A stretch of DNA of 64,000 nt. Source: Rhodospirillales bacterium. Lineage in GTDB: Bacteria; Pseudomonadota; Alphaproteobacteria; Dongiales; Dongiaceae. How positions within the stretch are numbered: the stretch's first letter is position 1; each line of letters starts with the position of its first letter. The translations under genes were made by a program, and so were the position numbers. Positions 17,640-26,994 of this stretch are shown here, piece by piece. The notes beneath the pieces were generated by a model, which made no database searches, was not told where the DNA came from, and saw only the letters and a list, made by a program, of their open reading frames with translations. The stretch lies in NCBI GenBank assembly GCA_009885795.1, contig VFKA01000040.1:34412-98411 (forward strand), in the 5' to 3' direction.

Positions 17640-18328
17640 GTGGCCAGCGTGACGGCTGGGGCCTGAAGATAGATCGGCGTGGGCGGGAGCCTGGCCGCCA
17701 TCGGTCCTTCGGCCACGAGCCACGCGACATCGCCGGCGTCGGGAAGGCCCGGACCCGGCGCGACGGTGATGGTCCGTCCGGACATAGCGGCGAGGGCAAG
17801 CGCCGGCGCGCCATCGCCGACCACGAGGACGGGGCCGTCGGGAAGTGTCGCGACGAACGCTTCGGGCGAGAAGACGCCGGGTTCGGTCCTTGGCGCAAGA
17901 TCGGGACCGAAGCGCTGCGCGTAGAGCCCGGCGCGCTTGTTGTCGATGACGGCGGCGATCTCGCCATCCGTTGGCGCCGCGAGGCGCGCGCCCGCGGCAA
18001 GCGCCTGGAGCGTGCCGATCCCGATGACCGGCCGGCCGGCGGCAAGGCCGATCCCAAGGGCGGCGGCAAGTGCTATTCGCAGTCCGGTAAAGGCGCCGGG
18101 ACCCACGGTCACGGCGACCGCGTCCAAATCCGCATAACCGATTCCGGCGCCGGCCATGATCGTCTCGATCATCGGCACAAGAACTTCCGCGTGGCCGCGC
18201 GCCATCGGGCGGGATTGGCTGGCCGCGATCGCGCCTTGACGCCACACCGCCGCCGAACATGCGGCCGCGGAACAGTCGAGGGCAAGCACGACCCGAAAGG
18301 GCGAGGGGTTGCTTTCATTGCCGGCCAT
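17636..18328 (-). CDS. tsaB: tRNA threonylcarbamoyladenosine biosynthesis protein TsaB
   Basis: Non-catalytic partner of TsaD in t6A37 formation. The 230 residues show the ASKHA N-terminus (LALDCSAAACSAAVW) and the TsaB signature VTVGPGAFTGLRIALAAALG. The ATG at 18328 is chosen because the sequence upstream of AGNESNPSPF is not conserved in character and approaches the divergent dipeptidase gene. rimI follows with a 4-bp overlap. Confidence 0.95.
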   Translation of the reverse strand: MAGNESNPSPFRVVLALDCSAAACSAAVWRQGAIAASQSRPMARGHAEVLVPMIETIMAGAGIGYADLDAVAVTVGPGAFTGLRIALAAALGIGLAAGRPVIGIGTLQALAAGARLAAPTDGEIAAVIDNKRAGLYAQRFGPDLAPRTEPGVFSPEAFVATLPDGPVLVVGDGAPALALAAMSGRTITVAPGPGLPDAGDVAWLVAEGPMAARLPPTPIYLQAPAVTLAT

Positions 18329-18360
18329 GGTAGGAGTGGCCGTCTTTGTTGGGGGGCGCG

Positions 18361-18930
18361 ATGAATCTGTCACCCGGGGGCGGCCTCGTTGCGATCGGAC
18401 CACCCGAATTCGACCTCGACGTGGCGCTCGCTTACGCCACCGCCGACAATATCACCGGCAAGCCGATCTATCGCCACGCCCGTTGCTACCTGCACCCCAA
18501 GGCGGCCGAGCATTTGGGGCAAGCCATCGCGCTGGCCCGGCATATCGGTTGCCGGCTCAAGATCTTCGACGCCTTCCGCCCGACCGAGGCGCAATGGGTG
18601 TTGTGGAACCACACGCCCGATCCGGAATTCCTGGCCGATCCCCGGAAAGGTTCGCCGCATTCGCGCGGCGCCGCCGTCGATCTGACGCTGATCGACGAGA
18701 CAGGCGTCGAACTCGACATGGGCACCGGCTTCGACGCCTTCAGCCCCCAGGCGCACCACGGCCGGCTCGACATCCTCCCCTCGGCCGGGCGCCATCGCGC
18801 CATTCTGCTCGGCCTCATGACCGCCGCCGGCTGGGACAATTATCGCAACGAATGGTGGCACTACCAGCTGTTCAACGCCCGCGACTATCCGCTGGTGAGC
18901 GACGGGGAGCTCGGCGCCGGATTGATGTAG
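18361..18930 (+). CDS. ddpX: D-alanyl-D-alanine dipeptidase (VanX/DdpX family)
   Basis: Zinc peptidase that hydrolyses D-Ala-D-Ala, a cell-wall precursor or turnover product. The 189 residues contain every key motif: FDAFRP (substrate-binding Arg), SPHSRGAAVDL (SxHxxGxAxD zinc ligands), and EWWHY (catalytic Glu and last zinc His). No signal peptide, so probably cytoplasmic. The ATG at 18361 has a GGGGGG ribosome site 4 bases upstream. No vanA/vanH partners are present, so a resistance role is unlikely; recycling is more plausible. Confidence 0.93.
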   Translation: MNLSPGGGLVAIGPPEFDLDVALAYATADNITGKPIYRHARCYLHPKAAEHLGQAIALARHIGCRLKIFDAFRPTEAQWVLWNHTPDPEFLADPRKGSPHSRGAAVDLTLIDETGVELDMGTGFDAFSPQAHHGRLDILPSAGRHRAILLGLMTAAGWDNYRNEWWHYQLFNARDYPLVSDGELGAGLM

Positions 18931-18935
18931 CCGCC

Positions 18936-19526
18936 TCACAGGATCCGGCATGCCTCGTCGAACGCCAGGCGGGCCGCGCGCGGTTTCAGGCGCGCCCCGT
19001 CGCCATGGCCCAGATTGAGGAGAAAGTTCGACTTCACCTTGCCCTCGGGAAAGAAGGCGGCATCGACCTTGGCATTGTCGAAGCCGGACATGGGGCCGCA
19101 ATCGAGCCCAAGAGCGCGCGCCGCCAGGATGAAATAGGCGCCTTGCAGCGAACCGTTGCGAAAGGCCGTGCTACGAATGGCCGCGTCCTTGCCGACGAAC
19201 CAGGAGCGCGCGTCGGCCTCTGGGTGGAGAAGCGGCAAGCGCTCGTAAAATTCGAGGTCATGGGCGACGATGGCGCAAACGGGCGCGCTCATCGTCTGTT
19301 CGACATTGCCGCGATCGAGCGCCGGCCGCAGACGCTCCTTGGCCTCGGCCGAGCGAACGAAAACGAGGCGCATCGGACTGCAATTGGCGCTGGTCGGCCC
19401 CATCTTGGCCAGTTCGTAAGCCGCCTGCAGCAGCGAATCGGGAACCGGATCGGGGCGCCAGGAGCGGTGCGTCCGCGCTTCGCGAAAGATGACGTCGAGC
19501 CAGCGGTCGTCGAGAATTTGTCGCAA
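18936..19526 (-). CDS. Nitroreductase-family NAD(P)H:FMN oxidoreductase (RutE/HadB-like)
   Basis: A 196-residue flavoprotein of the malonic semialdehyde reductase-like branch. Signs are the N-terminal [20 protein letters not shown], the FMN-contacting [15 protein letters not shown], and [20 protein letters not shown]. The start is a TTG at 19526, supported by AGG upstream and by the family N-terminus. It converges with ddpX with only 5 bp between stop codons. No other rut pyrimidine-degradation genes are nearby, so the physiological substrate is unknown. Confidence 0.87.
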   Translation of the reverse strand: MRQILDDRWLDVIFREARTHRSWRPDPVPDSLLQAAYELAKMGPTSANCSPMRLVFVRSAEAKERLRPALDRGNVEQTMSAPVCAIVAHDLEFYERLPLLHPEADARSWFVGKDAAIRSTAFRNGSLQGAYFILAARALGLDCGPMSGFDNAKVDAAFFPEGKVKSNFLLNLGHGDGARLKPRAARLAFDEACRIL

Positions 19527-19539
19527 GGAAGAACCTGCT

Positions 19540-20553
19540 CTAGCGGCGCGCGACGATGAGGTTGGACGATATGCGCCGATCGAGGCGGGCCTTGTCGAAT
19601 CGCGCGAGTCCGTTATCGCGGATGAGCCCGCGAATGTCGGCTACATAGGCTTCGCGCCGCTCCGAATAGAGGCGCAAATAACGCGCCAGCCGATAGCCGT
19701 CGAGCCGGTCCCCGGCTCGGCGAATCTCGGATCGCACTTTACGAAAATCGGCATAGGCCCGATGGTTGTTGAGGTTGCGCGCATAGGAATGGACCGCGCC
19801 GAAGAGGTCCGCGAATTCCCGCACTTGACCGGACCCGCCGATCTTGGCGCCGGCGGCGGACACCATTTCGCCGAAGAGCGCATTGTCCTCGCGCGCCGGG
19901 CGCGACGTGCCCCAACCGGTTTCGATCGCGGCTTGCGCCAGCGCCAGCGACGGCGGCACGATATCGACGCGCTTCACGAGATCGTCCAGCCGGTCCGTCC
20001 GACCGCCATAGCGCCGGGCGAGGTCGGCGAGCCAGGCGCGATCCTTGGCGCTTGGCGTCGCGCCGGAGCGCACCCGCGCCTCGATGTCTTGAAGCCGCCG
20101 ACGTTCGGCGGCAATGGTTTCGTTCACCAGCAGCACGAGCGGCAATGCCGCGCGGATGAACAGCGATTTTCGCGAACCATTGTCCGGAATGCTTTCGATG
20201 TCGCCGGGCAGGCTGGCGGAGAAAAGGCGCGGAACCGCCGATCCGGCTTTGACCCCTTCGAGATCGAACCCCTCGGCGTGGAACATGGACGCAAGCGCGT
20301 CGGCGTCGTCGATCCGCACGACCTCGGCATTGAGCAGCGACCCGGGCTTCGCGACACGATGGCTGTCGGCCAAGCCGGCGCCGAGAACCGTCAAGCCGAG
20401 CAATGTCGCGCCGGCGAGGAGCGCCGGAATGGCGACAAGAATATAGGCGCGGCGGCCGCGCCATAGGGGCGCGAGCCTTGTCATTGTCGAACGAATCGCC
20501 GCGGCTCGGAACTCATCGGCCAATCGAAAGCGCTCCCGATCGTTGGATGTCAA
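19540..20553 (-). CDS. Membrane-anchored glucosaminidase (Bax/FlgJ-like, GH73 type)
   Basis: Peptidoglycan hydrolase candidate of 337 residues. One N-terminal membrane segment (~36-60; [20 protein letters not shown]) places the domain in the periplasm. The enzyme domain (~165-335) has [20 protein letters not shown] with the candidate catalytic Glu, then DNALFGEMV and [16 protein letters not shown], a pattern shared by E. coli Bax-like proteins. Start choice is between 20553 and an ATG at 20484, which would still keep the membrane segment. It follows nothing in an obvious operon, but it is close to another cell-wall enzyme (ddpX). Confidence 0.87.
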   Translation of the reverse strand: MTSNDRERFRLADEFRAAAIRSTMTRLAPLWRGRRAYILVAIPALLAGATLLGLTVLGAGLADSHRVAKPGSLLNAEVVRIDDADALASMFHAEGFDLEGVKAGSAVPRLFSASLPGDIESIPDNGSRKSLFIRAALPLVLLVNETIAAERRRLQDIEARVRSGATPSAKDRAWLADLARRYGGRTDRLDDLVKRVDIVPPSLALAQAAIETGWGTSRPAREDNALFGEMVSAAGAKIGGSGQVREFADLFGAVHSYARNLNNHRAYADFRKVRSEIRRAGDRLDGYRLARYLRLYSERREAYVADIRGLIRDNGLARFDKARLDRRISSNLIVARR

Positions 20554-20598
20554 GGGTGACGGCGAGGGTGTCCGAGACGCCCGCGCGGCCGCGCCAGG

Positions 20599-21150
20599 TT
20601 ATTGCACGGCGCGGATTTCCAGGATTTCTGGGATATAGTGCCTAAGCATGTTCTCGATCCCCATCTTCAAGGTCGCCGTCGAGCTCGGGCATCCGGCGCA
20701 CGAGCCTTGCAAGTGAAGATAGACGATGCCGTCGCGAAACTCTCGAAACACGATGTCGCCGCCATCCTGGGCCACGGCGGGGCGCACGCGCGTGTCGAGC
20801 AGTTCCTTGATCTGGGTCACGATTTCATCGTCCTCGCCCGCCGAGACCTCGGGCGCGGGCGCTTCGGACTCGATCACCGGCCTGTTGGCGACGAAGTGCT
20901 CCATGATGACGCCGAGAAGGGCGGGCTTCAGCACCTGCCATTCCTTGTCGGCGCGTTTGGTGACGGTGACGAAATCGCCGCCGAGGAAGACCCCGCCGAC
21001 ACCGTCCACCTGGAAGAGCCGGAGCGCCAGCGGCGAGCGCCCCGCCGTCTCGGGCGACGTGAAATCGGCGGTCCCTCGTCCCATCACGGCGCGGCCCGGC
21101 AGGAACTTCAGCGTCGCCGGATTCGGGGTCTGTTCGGTTTCGATGAACAT
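20599..21150 (-). CDS. nfuA: NfuA/NifU-like iron-sulphur cluster carrier
   Basis: A 183-residue Fe-S scaffold/carrier. The N-terminal Nfu_N domain (~1-90; MFIETEQTPNPATLKFLPG) is followed by the C-terminal NifU domain with the cluster-binding CxxC in GSCAGCPSS near residue 152. This two-domain layout is the alphaproteobacterial/mitochondrial NFU1 type. A GGAG-like site precedes the ATG at 21150. The promoter probably lies in the ~130-bp gap shared with the divergent cyclase gene. Confidence 0.95.
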   Translation of the reverse strand: MFIETEQTPNPATLKFLPGRAVMGRGTADFTSPETAGRSPLALRLFQVDGVGGVFLGGDFVTVTKRADKEWQVLKPALLGVIMEHFVANRPVIESEAPAPEVSAGEDDEIVTQIKELLDTRVRPAVAQDGGDIVFREFRDGIVYLHLQGSCAGCPSSTATLKMGIENMLRHYIPEILEIRAVQ

Positions 21151-21283
21151 GTGCCTCTCCTTAGGTTCAAGGGAAGATGGGCCGGGACAGGGTCGATTTC
21201 AAGCGATTAGCTTGCCAGCGGCGGAGGGCGCCCCCAAATAACCTAGGTCCTTGCGAGCGCTATGGCCCCTGCCCACGAAGCTC

Positions 21284-22492
21284 ATGAACACCTCACGGTC
21301 CATGCCAAAGCCATCTTCCGAGCCCCGCAACGCCGCCTTGGTCGAATGGTTGGTGCGCGAGGCCCGCGAGCTGCCGAGCATGGCCGCCGTCATCGGCGGT
21401 TTCGCCCGCCACCTTGCCCAAGACGGCCTTAGCTTCCAGCGCCTGTTCGTCAGCACGCGCACGCTTCACCCGCAATTGGCCGCCGTCGGCTATGTGTGGC
21501 GTCATGGCGACCAGGATGCGCGCGAAGCCCCGCGCCCGCATGGGATATTGGAGAGCGCGCTCTACCTCGGCAGCCCGATTAAGATTGTCTTCGATTCCGG
21601 CCAGGAGGTGCGTCGTCGGTTGGAGGCGCCGGAATCGACGGAGGAGTTTCCGATTCTGGCCGAAATGCGCGCGGAAGGCGCTACCGATTACGTGGCCATG
21701 CCGATCCGCTTGAGCCAGGGCCGCATGAACGTGCTGACGCTGGCGACCGACCGGCAAGGGGGCTTCGCCGAAGCCGAGCTCGCGCTGGTGCGCGACGCTC
21801 TTCCCTATCTGGCGCTGGTCCTCGAGATCAAGGAAACCCGGCGCATGGCGGCGACGTTGCTGGAGACTTATCTCGGGCGCGACGCCGGCCGGCGCGTGCT
21901 GGGTGGTTTGGTGAAGCGCGGCGACGTGGTCAGCCTGGCGGCGGCGCTCTGGTACTGCGACCTGCGGAATTTCACCGCCCTATCCGAGCGGATGGAGCGC
22001 GGCGAGCTGATCGGCGCGTTGAACGATTATTTCGCCTGCATGGCGGGCGCCGTGCATGCCCATGGCGGCGAGGTGCTGAAGTTCATCGGCGACGCCATGC
22101 TGGCGATCTTTCCCATCGCCGACGACCTCGACCGCGACCGCGCGTGCCTGGCCGCGTTTGCCGCCGCCGAGGACGCGCTGGCGGCGTTCGACGAGATGAA
22201 CACGCGCCGGCGCGCCGATGGGCTCGAAACCCTCGAACTCGGGCTGGCGCTCCATGCGGGATCGGTCACCTACGGCAACATCGGCGCCCCCGACCGCCTC
22301 GACTTCACCGTCATCGGCCCCGCCGTCAACATGGTGACCCGGCTGGAAAGCCTGTGCCGAAAGTTGGGGCGCCGGCTTCTGGCGTCGGCGCGATTTGCCT
22401 CGCCCTGCGGCTCCAAGCTGATCCCGCTCGGCCGCCACGCCTTGCGCGGTATCGCCGAACCGCAAGAAATCTTCGGCCTGCCGAAGGATTAG
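21284..22492 (+). CDS. Class III adenylate/guanylate cyclase
   Basis: Probable cyclic nucleotide cyclase of ~402 residues. The C-terminal catalytic domain (~215-370) contains WYCDLRNFT (first metal Asp), EVLKFIGDAMLAIFP (substrate Lys and second metal Asp), and LDFTVIGPAVNMVTRLE, with the Asp expected for adenine and the Asn/Arg transition-state residues. The N-terminal ~200 residues form a sensor-like region without membrane helices; GAF-like is my guess. Start is uncertain: ATG 21284, ATG 21302 or TTG 21251. It diverges from nfuA and has no obvious signalling partner nearby. Confidence 0.88.
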   Translation: MNTSRSMPKPSSEPRNAALVEWLVREARELPSMAAVIGGFARHLAQDGLSFQRLFVSTRTLHPQLAAVGYVWRHGDQDAREAPRPHGILESALYLGSPIKIVFDSGQEVRRRLEAPESTEEFPILAEMRAEGATDYVAMPIRLSQGRMNVLTLATDRQGGFAEAELALVRDALPYLALVLEIKETRRMAATLLETYLGRDAGRRVLGGLVKRGDVVSLAAALWYCDLRNFTALSERMERGELIGALNDYFACMAGAVHAHGGEVLKFIGDAMLAIFPIADDLDRDRACLAAFAAAEDALAAFDEMNTRRRADGLETLELGLALHAGSVTYGNIGAPDRLDFTVIGPAVNMVTRLESLCRKLGRRLLASARFASPCGSKLIPLGRHALRGIAEPQEIFGLPKD

Positions 22493-22538
22493 GCGATCGA
22501 TTCCATGAAACCTCTCATGTCCCCGAGCAAGGATTCAC

Positions 22539-22600
22539 CACAGAGACACAGAGGCACAGAGCCAGGACCAAAGGCGCCTCTGTGCCTCTGTGCCTCTGTG
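22539..22600. repeat. CACAGAG-type intergenic palindrome
   Basis: Two 23-base arms (22539-22561 and 22578-22600) are complementary except for one base and are separated by a 16-base loop. Each arm is itself a run of the CACAGAGG/CACAGAG motif. It lies between the convergent cyclase and USP genes. The motif is a known type of multicopy intergenic repeat across diverse bacteria. As RNA it would form a very stable hairpin and may stop convergent transcription. Confidence 0.8.
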
Positions 22601-22649
22601 ATTCCGGCGATGGTTCCGAGCATATGATTCGATCCTCGGAAACGATGTA

Positions 22650-23177
22650 CTAGGCGATCTTCTCGATGTCCTCGAGGGTGAGGTTGCCGGGCACGATCGT
22701 GACCGGCACCCGCAGCCGGCCGACGAACTTGCCGGTCAGCGACGAGACCAACGGCCCCGGACCCTTGGCGCCGGTCGCCGCGCCCAGCACCAGGATCGAG
22801 ATGCCGGGTTCCTCGGCGATGAGCTTCAAGACCTCATCGGGGCGCGCGCCTTCGCGCACGTAGAGGATCGGCATGGACCCCGAAAGCTTGTCCACCTCGG
22901 CCGCCATCTTCTGCAGCAAGCGCTCGGCTTCCTGGCGGCTTTCCTCCTTCATGAGTTCGCCCACGCCGATCCATTCGCTGGGCTCGCCGGTCTCGACCAC
23001 GTAGAGGAGGGCGACGCGCCCGCCGGTCTTCCAGGCGCGCCGGCACGCATAATGAAGCGCCAGCTTGAGCTCGGGCGTGTTGTCGACGACGACCAGGAAA
23101 ACGCGGTCGGCCACCTTCCGGGGCGGCGGTGGCGGCTGGGTGGGATCGCTCGGCGGCGCCGATGTCGGTTCGTTCAT
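22650..23177 (-). CDS. Universal stress protein (UspA domain)
   Basis: A 175-residue cytoplasmic protein. After a proline-rich N-terminal tail (residues 1-22) one Usp domain follows: DRVFLVVVDNTPELKLAL at the start, and a C-terminal ILVLGAATGAKGPGPLVSSL plus VPVTIVPG, close to the ATP-binding G-x2-G-x9-G(S/T) pattern. The ATG at 23177 has a strong GGAGG 8 bases upstream. It is the third gene of a TSUP-TIGR02186-USP operon, 5 bp behind the second. Confidence 0.92.
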   Translation of the reverse strand: MNEPTSAPPSDPTQPPPPPRKVADRVFLVVVDNTPELKLALHYACRRAWKTGGRVALLYVVETGEPSEWIGVGELMKEESRQEAERLLQKMAAEVDKLSGSMPILYVREGARPDEVLKLIAEEPGISILVLGAATGAKGPGPLVSSLTGKFVGRLRVPVTIVPGNLTLEDIEKIA

Positions 23178-23182
23178 CGTCT

Positions 23183-23917
23183 TTACCTCCCGCGGAACGC
23201 CAAATGGGCGATCCAACCAGCCAAGAGCGCGACCAGTATGGCGATGGCGCCATAGAGCGCGCTGTTACGGTGCGCGAATTCGAAGATGTCCGCGCCCACG
23301 CCGATTTTGCCGATGACAAGGGGGGTCGTCTGCGCGCTGACGACCGCGCCCTCGCGCACCAGCAGAACCTCGATGAGATAGGAGCCGGTCGGGACGTTGG
23401 CGGGAAAACGCAGATTGGCGCGAAACAGCTGACCGCCGAGAAACGAGACCTGGCCGACTTCGTCCGCGAAGTGACCCAGCGCCTGCTTGTTGCGGATGAG
23501 CGCCTTGCGGAATGGCTCGGCCTCCGGCCCCTCCGGTGTCGCAGCGAGTACCAGGCGGTCGTACCCGATCTGATGGGGCGCCAGCACGCTCTCGGCGATC
23601 GTGTCGTCGAGCAGTCGGCTGCTGGCCAGCGCATAGAAGCTCGGCACCTCGGAGAAGCGCACCTGCGCGCGATTGACCCACAGGCCGGCGACCCGTTCCT
23701 TGCGCCGCACCACGACGTCGCCCACCGGCCCGCGTATCACGATGATGATATCGCCCGGACCATCGACGGACCCAAAGAGGACGACGTCGGTGCCGGTGAA
23801 CCCGGCGGTGATCGCGACCAGATGGTCCGACAGATCGGCGACCAGCGCTTCGCCCGCCGCGGCCCCCGGGGCGAGCAGCGCCGCCGCGAAAGCGAGCACG
23901 CGAAGCAGGCGGCTCAT
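23183..23917 (-). CDS. TIGR02186-family membrane-anchored protein
   Basis: A 244-residue protein of a mainly alphaproteobacterial conserved family of unknown function. A signal peptide (LRVLAFAAALLAPGAAAG) leads into a periplasmic domain with GTDVVLFGSVDGPGDIIIVI and GPVGDVVVRRKERVAGLW. A C-terminal membrane helix (YGAIAILVALLAGWIAHLAF) anchors it. The ATG at 23917 overlaps the TSUP permease stop by 4 bp. This pairing recurs in related genomes and suggests a partner in sulphur-compound or anion export; that function is inference. Confidence 0.87.
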   Translation of the reverse strand: MSRLLRVLAFAAALLAPGAAAGEALVADLSDHLVAITAGFTGTDVVLFGSVDGPGDIIIVIRGPVGDVVVRRKERVAGLWVNRAQVRFSEVPSFYALASSRLLDDTIAESVLAPHQIGYDRLVLAATPEGPEAEPFRKALIRNKQALGHFADEVGQVSFLGGQLFRANLRFPANVPTGSYLIEVLLVREGAVVSAQTTPLVIGKIGVGADIFEFAHRNSALYGAIAILVALLAGWIAHLAFRGR

Positions 23918-24843
23918 GATCCGATCCCCAACGCGAACGACGCGATCGAATAGAGCTCGGTCGGCCGCTTCGTCAGTTCCACGAACAACGCCAGCGCCAC
24001 GGCCAGAATCACCGCCGAAAGCAGCACGCGCATGAGATCGGCCGGCAGGCGTCCGGAGAGCCTGCCGCCGAACTGGGCGCCGATCACGCCCCCGGCGGTG
24101 AGCAGCAGCGCCAGCAGCGCGTCGACCGTGTGGTTCTGCACGGCCTGCAGGAAGGTGACGTTGGCGGCGACGAAGATGATCTGGAACAGCGACGTGCCCA
24201 CGACGACGGCCGTCGGCATCCCCAAGAGATAGATCATGGCCGGAACCAGGATGAAGGCGCCGCCGACACCCATGATCGCCGCCATCAGCCCGACGCCGAA
24301 GCCGATGGTCAGCGGCAGCAACGCGCTGATGTAGAGACGCGAGCGGCGGAATCGCATCTTGAAGGGAAGCCCGTGAACCCAGATGTGCTGGTGGAGCTTG
24401 CGCAATCCGGCCTGCCGGGTGCGCTGGCGAACCATGGTGCGCACGGATTCCCAGAACATGGTCGCGCCGATGGCGCCCAGCGTCGTCACATAGGCGAGAT
24501 TGATCACCAGATCGATCTGGCCGGCCGCGCGCAAGGCACTGAAGACGAAGACGCCGAGGGTCGATCCGACGATGCCGCCGATCAGCAGGACCAGCCCCAT
24601 CTTGAAATCGACGTTGTCCTTGCTCCAATGCGCGAGAACGCCGGAGACCGAGGACGCGACCACGTTGTTGGCCTGGGTGGCGACCGCGACCGCGGGCGGC
24701 ACGCCGATGAAGATGAGAACCGGCGTCAACAGGAACCCGCCGCCCACGCCGAACATACCCGACAGGAATCCGACACCCCCGCCGATGGCGAGCAGGAGCA
24801 GGATGTTGAGCGAAAGCTCCGCGATCGGCAGATAGATCTGCAT
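23914..24843 (-). CDS. TauE/SafE (TSUP) family permease
   Basis: Integral membrane transporter of 309 residues with about eight hydrophobic segments. Typical repeats are GGGVGFLSGMFGVGGGFLLT near residue 22 and a second glycine-rich repeat (GFGVGLMAAIMGVGGAFILV near residue 200). The family moves sulphite, sulphoacetate, thiosulphate or related anions. The substrate here is not known. It leads the TSUP-TIGR02186-USP operon; the start ATG at 24843 follows a ~100-bp gap after the DUF2333 gene. Confidence 0.92.
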   Translation of the reverse strand: MQIYLPIAELSLNILLLLAIGGGVGFLSGMFGVGGGFLLTPVLIFIGVPPAVAVATQANNVVASSVSGVLAHWSKDNVDFKMGLVLLIGGIVGSTLGVFVFSALRAAGQIDLVINLAYVTTLGAIGATMFWESVRTMVRQRTRQAGLRKLHQHIWVHGLPFKMRFRRSRLYISALLPLTIGFGVGLMAAIMGVGGAFILVPAMIYLLGMPTAVVVGTSLFQIIFVAANVTFLQAVQNHTVDALLALLLTAGGVIGAQFGGRLSGRLPADLMRVLLSAVILAVALALFVELTKRPTELYSIASFALGIGS

Positions 24844-24946
24844 GGCCGATGGTCAGGGTCGGGTCAGGGTCTCGTTCGACAAGCGCCAGACGGTAGACTA
24901 CACGCCGACCCCACTTGCCGCCAAGGCCCGCCACGCCGGAAAGCGG

Positions 24947-25918
24947 CTATTTCAGCAGAATATTCGTGATTTCGCGGAGCTGCGTGCGGGCGCGCAGGAG
25001 ATAGAAGCCCTGCGTGGCGAGATGGCTCGGGAGGAACTGGCCATCGGGAGCGCCGTTGACGACGACCCAGGGCTGCAGGGCGGCGGCGGTCAGCATGTTA
25101 TCGACGGTCTGCGCCCAGGCCGCTTGGGCCTGGCGCTCGGCGATGACCGGGGCGTAGTCTTCCCCTAGCGCGCGGAGCAGCAGCCCATAGGCGTAGAGCT
25201 TGCCCTTGATGTTGTAGAAGACATCGTCGCCGCGAAAATCGATGAACGCGCCCGAGCCCTCGTGAAGCTGGCGGTCGAGGGTCGCCGAGTCCGAACCGAT
25301 ATCGGCGGCGATGCGCTCCAGGGTCGCGAGCAAATTGTCGGCCCGGCGCTCGTAAACCGCGTCGCCGGAAGCGAGGCGCTCGTTGTAGCGCCGCAGCGCC
25401 CGAAATCCTTCACGATACTGGCTTTCCGAGGAGGCGGCGATAAAGGCCGGCGCCGAGGTATCGAAGACCCAGATGTCGCCCTGATAGCTGAGGCGCGACG
25501 CCGCGGTTACGAGATCCGCGTCGGCCTCGCTCGACCCCCGAGTGCGGCCCAGATGGTCGGTGAGTTCGCGCGCGAAGCGCGATACCGCCGAGAGGATGCC
25601 CTGCTGATAGTTCGGCATGTTGTCGAGCAGCGAGCCGGGCAGGAAGAACGGGTCGTTGGCGGTCCAGTGATGATCGTCCACTTCGCGTTCCACCAGCGCC
25701 GAGGCCATCGCCACCGCTTGGGCGGCGCCGGGCGGCACCGCCGGCGGCTGGAAGGCGGTGTCGTCATCGATACGATGCACCCAGAACGCCCCGACGACGT
25801 ACCAGAGCAGGACCGCCGCCACCCCGCCGGCAAAGGCGCCGGCGACGAGGCGCCGCGGCCGCCGGCCGCTTCCCGCAGGCGCATCCGGTTCTTCGAAGGG
25901 CAGGAGGTCGTCGTCCAT
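24947..25918 (-). CDS. DUF2333 family membrane-anchored protein
   Basis: A 323-residue protein of unknown function that matches the DUF2333 pattern. There is one membrane segment (~26-45; AGAFAGGVAAVLLWYVVGAF) followed by a periplasmic domain with DHHWTANDPFFLPGSLLDNM, NYQQGILSAVSRFARELTD and an FYNIKGKLYAYGLLLRALG segment near residue 235. The ATG at 25918 is the first start before the membrane segment. It lies 47 bp after trpS. I can offer no specific role. Confidence 0.85.
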   Translation of the reverse strand: MDDDLLPFEEPDAPAGSGRRPRRLVAGAFAGGVAAVLLWYVVGAFWVHRIDDDTAFQPPAVPPGAAQAVAMASALVEREVDDHHWTANDPFFLPGSLLDNMPNYQQGILSAVSRFARELTDHLGRTRGSSEADADLVTAASRLSYQGDIWVFDTSAPAFIAASSESQYREGFRALRRYNERLASGDAVYERRADNLLATLERIAADIGSDSATLDRQLHEGSGAFIDFRGDDVFYNIKGKLYAYGLLLRALGEDYAPVIAERQAQAAWAQTVDNMLTAAALQPWVVVNGAPDGQFLPSHLATQGFYLLRARTQLREITNILLK

Positions 25919-25965
25919 GACGCCCCTCACATGGGAGCCGCGCGCGTTGCGTGCAAGCGCCGGTT

Positions 25966-26994
25966 TTAAGGCCGCAGGAAGCCGACGATGTCCTCGACCT
26001 CGGCCATCGTCGGCGCGGCGATCGCGCGCGCCCGCAGGGCACCCTGGCGCAGAACGGAATCGATGTAGCCGGGATCGGCCATCAGGCGGCTCATTTCCGC
26101 GCCCATGGCGCCGAGCGTCGCCACCGCAAGGTCGGTCAGCACCTTCTTGAAAAGCGAGAACTCGGCGCCGGCGAATTCGGCCACGACCGCGGCCGGCGTC
26201 TTGTCGGCAAGGGCGGCGTAGATGCCGATGAGGTTGTAGGCCTCGGGGCGCCTTTCCTCGTCGGCCGGATCGACGGTGCCATCGGGGCGGAGTGCCTCCG
26301 GGCCCGGCAGCGGCAAGGGATCGGTCTTGGCCTTCCTGATCTTCAAGGCGACCGCGTCGGCGTCGTCGGTCATGTTGATGCGGCTCATGTCCGAGGCGTC
26401 GGACTTGCTCATCTTCTTGCGGCCGTCGCGCAGGCTCATCACCCTGGTGGCGGCGCCGAAGATCAGCGGTTCGGGCAGCGGGAAGAAATCGACGCCGTAG
26501 TCGTTGTTGAATTTCTGGGCGATGTCGCGGGCGAGTTCCAGATGCTGCTTCTGGTCCTCGCCCACCGGCACGTGGGTGGCCTTGTAGGCGAGGATGTCGG
26601 CGGCCATCAGCACCGGATAGGCATAGAGGCCGATGCTGGCGTTCTCCCGGTCCTTGCCGGCCTTCTCCTTGAACTGGGTCATGCGGTTGAGCCAGCCCAG
26701 GCGGGCGACGCAATTCAGCACCCAGGCGAGCTGGGCGTGGGCCGGCACCTGGCTCTGATTGAAGACGATATGGCGCCCGGCATCGATGCCGGCGGCGAGG
26801 AACGCGGCCGCCACCTCGCGAGTCTGGGCGCGCAGTTCCTTTGGGTCCTGCCGCACGGTAATGGCGTGCTGGTCGACGATGCAATAGAGGCAGTCGTAGT
26901 CGCCCTGCAGCTTCACCCAGTTGCGGATGGCGCCGAGATAGTTACCGAGATGCAGATTGCCGGTGGGCTGAACGCCGGAAAAAATTCGTCGCAT
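25966..26994 (-). CDS. trpS: Tryptophanyl-tRNA synthetase
   Basis: Class I aminoacyl-tRNA synthetase of 342 residues. The HIGH-like motif lies in [17 protein letters not shown] near residue 5, and the KMSKS loop is [12 protein letters not shown] near residue 195. The ATP/Trp pocket region [20 protein letters not shown] is intact. In many Rhodospirillales trpS directly follows murJ; here a ~2-kb islet separates them. Confidence 0.97.
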   Translation of the reverse strand: MRRIFSGVQPTGNLHLGNYLGAIRNWVKLQGDYDCLYCIVDQHAITVRQDPKELRAQTREVAAAFLAAGIDAGRHIVFNQSQVPAHAQLAWVLNCVARLGWLNRMTQFKEKAGKDRENASIGLYAYPVLMAADILAYKATHVPVGEDQKQHLELARDIAQKFNNDYGVDFFPLPEPLIFGAATRVMSLRDGRKKMSKSDASDMSRINMTDDADAVALKIRKAKTDPLPLPGPEALRPDGTVDPADEERRPEAYNLIGIYAALADKTPAAVVAEFAGAEFSLFKKVLTDLAVATLGAMGAEMSRLMADPGYIDSVLRQGALRARAIAAPTMAEVEDIVGFLRP

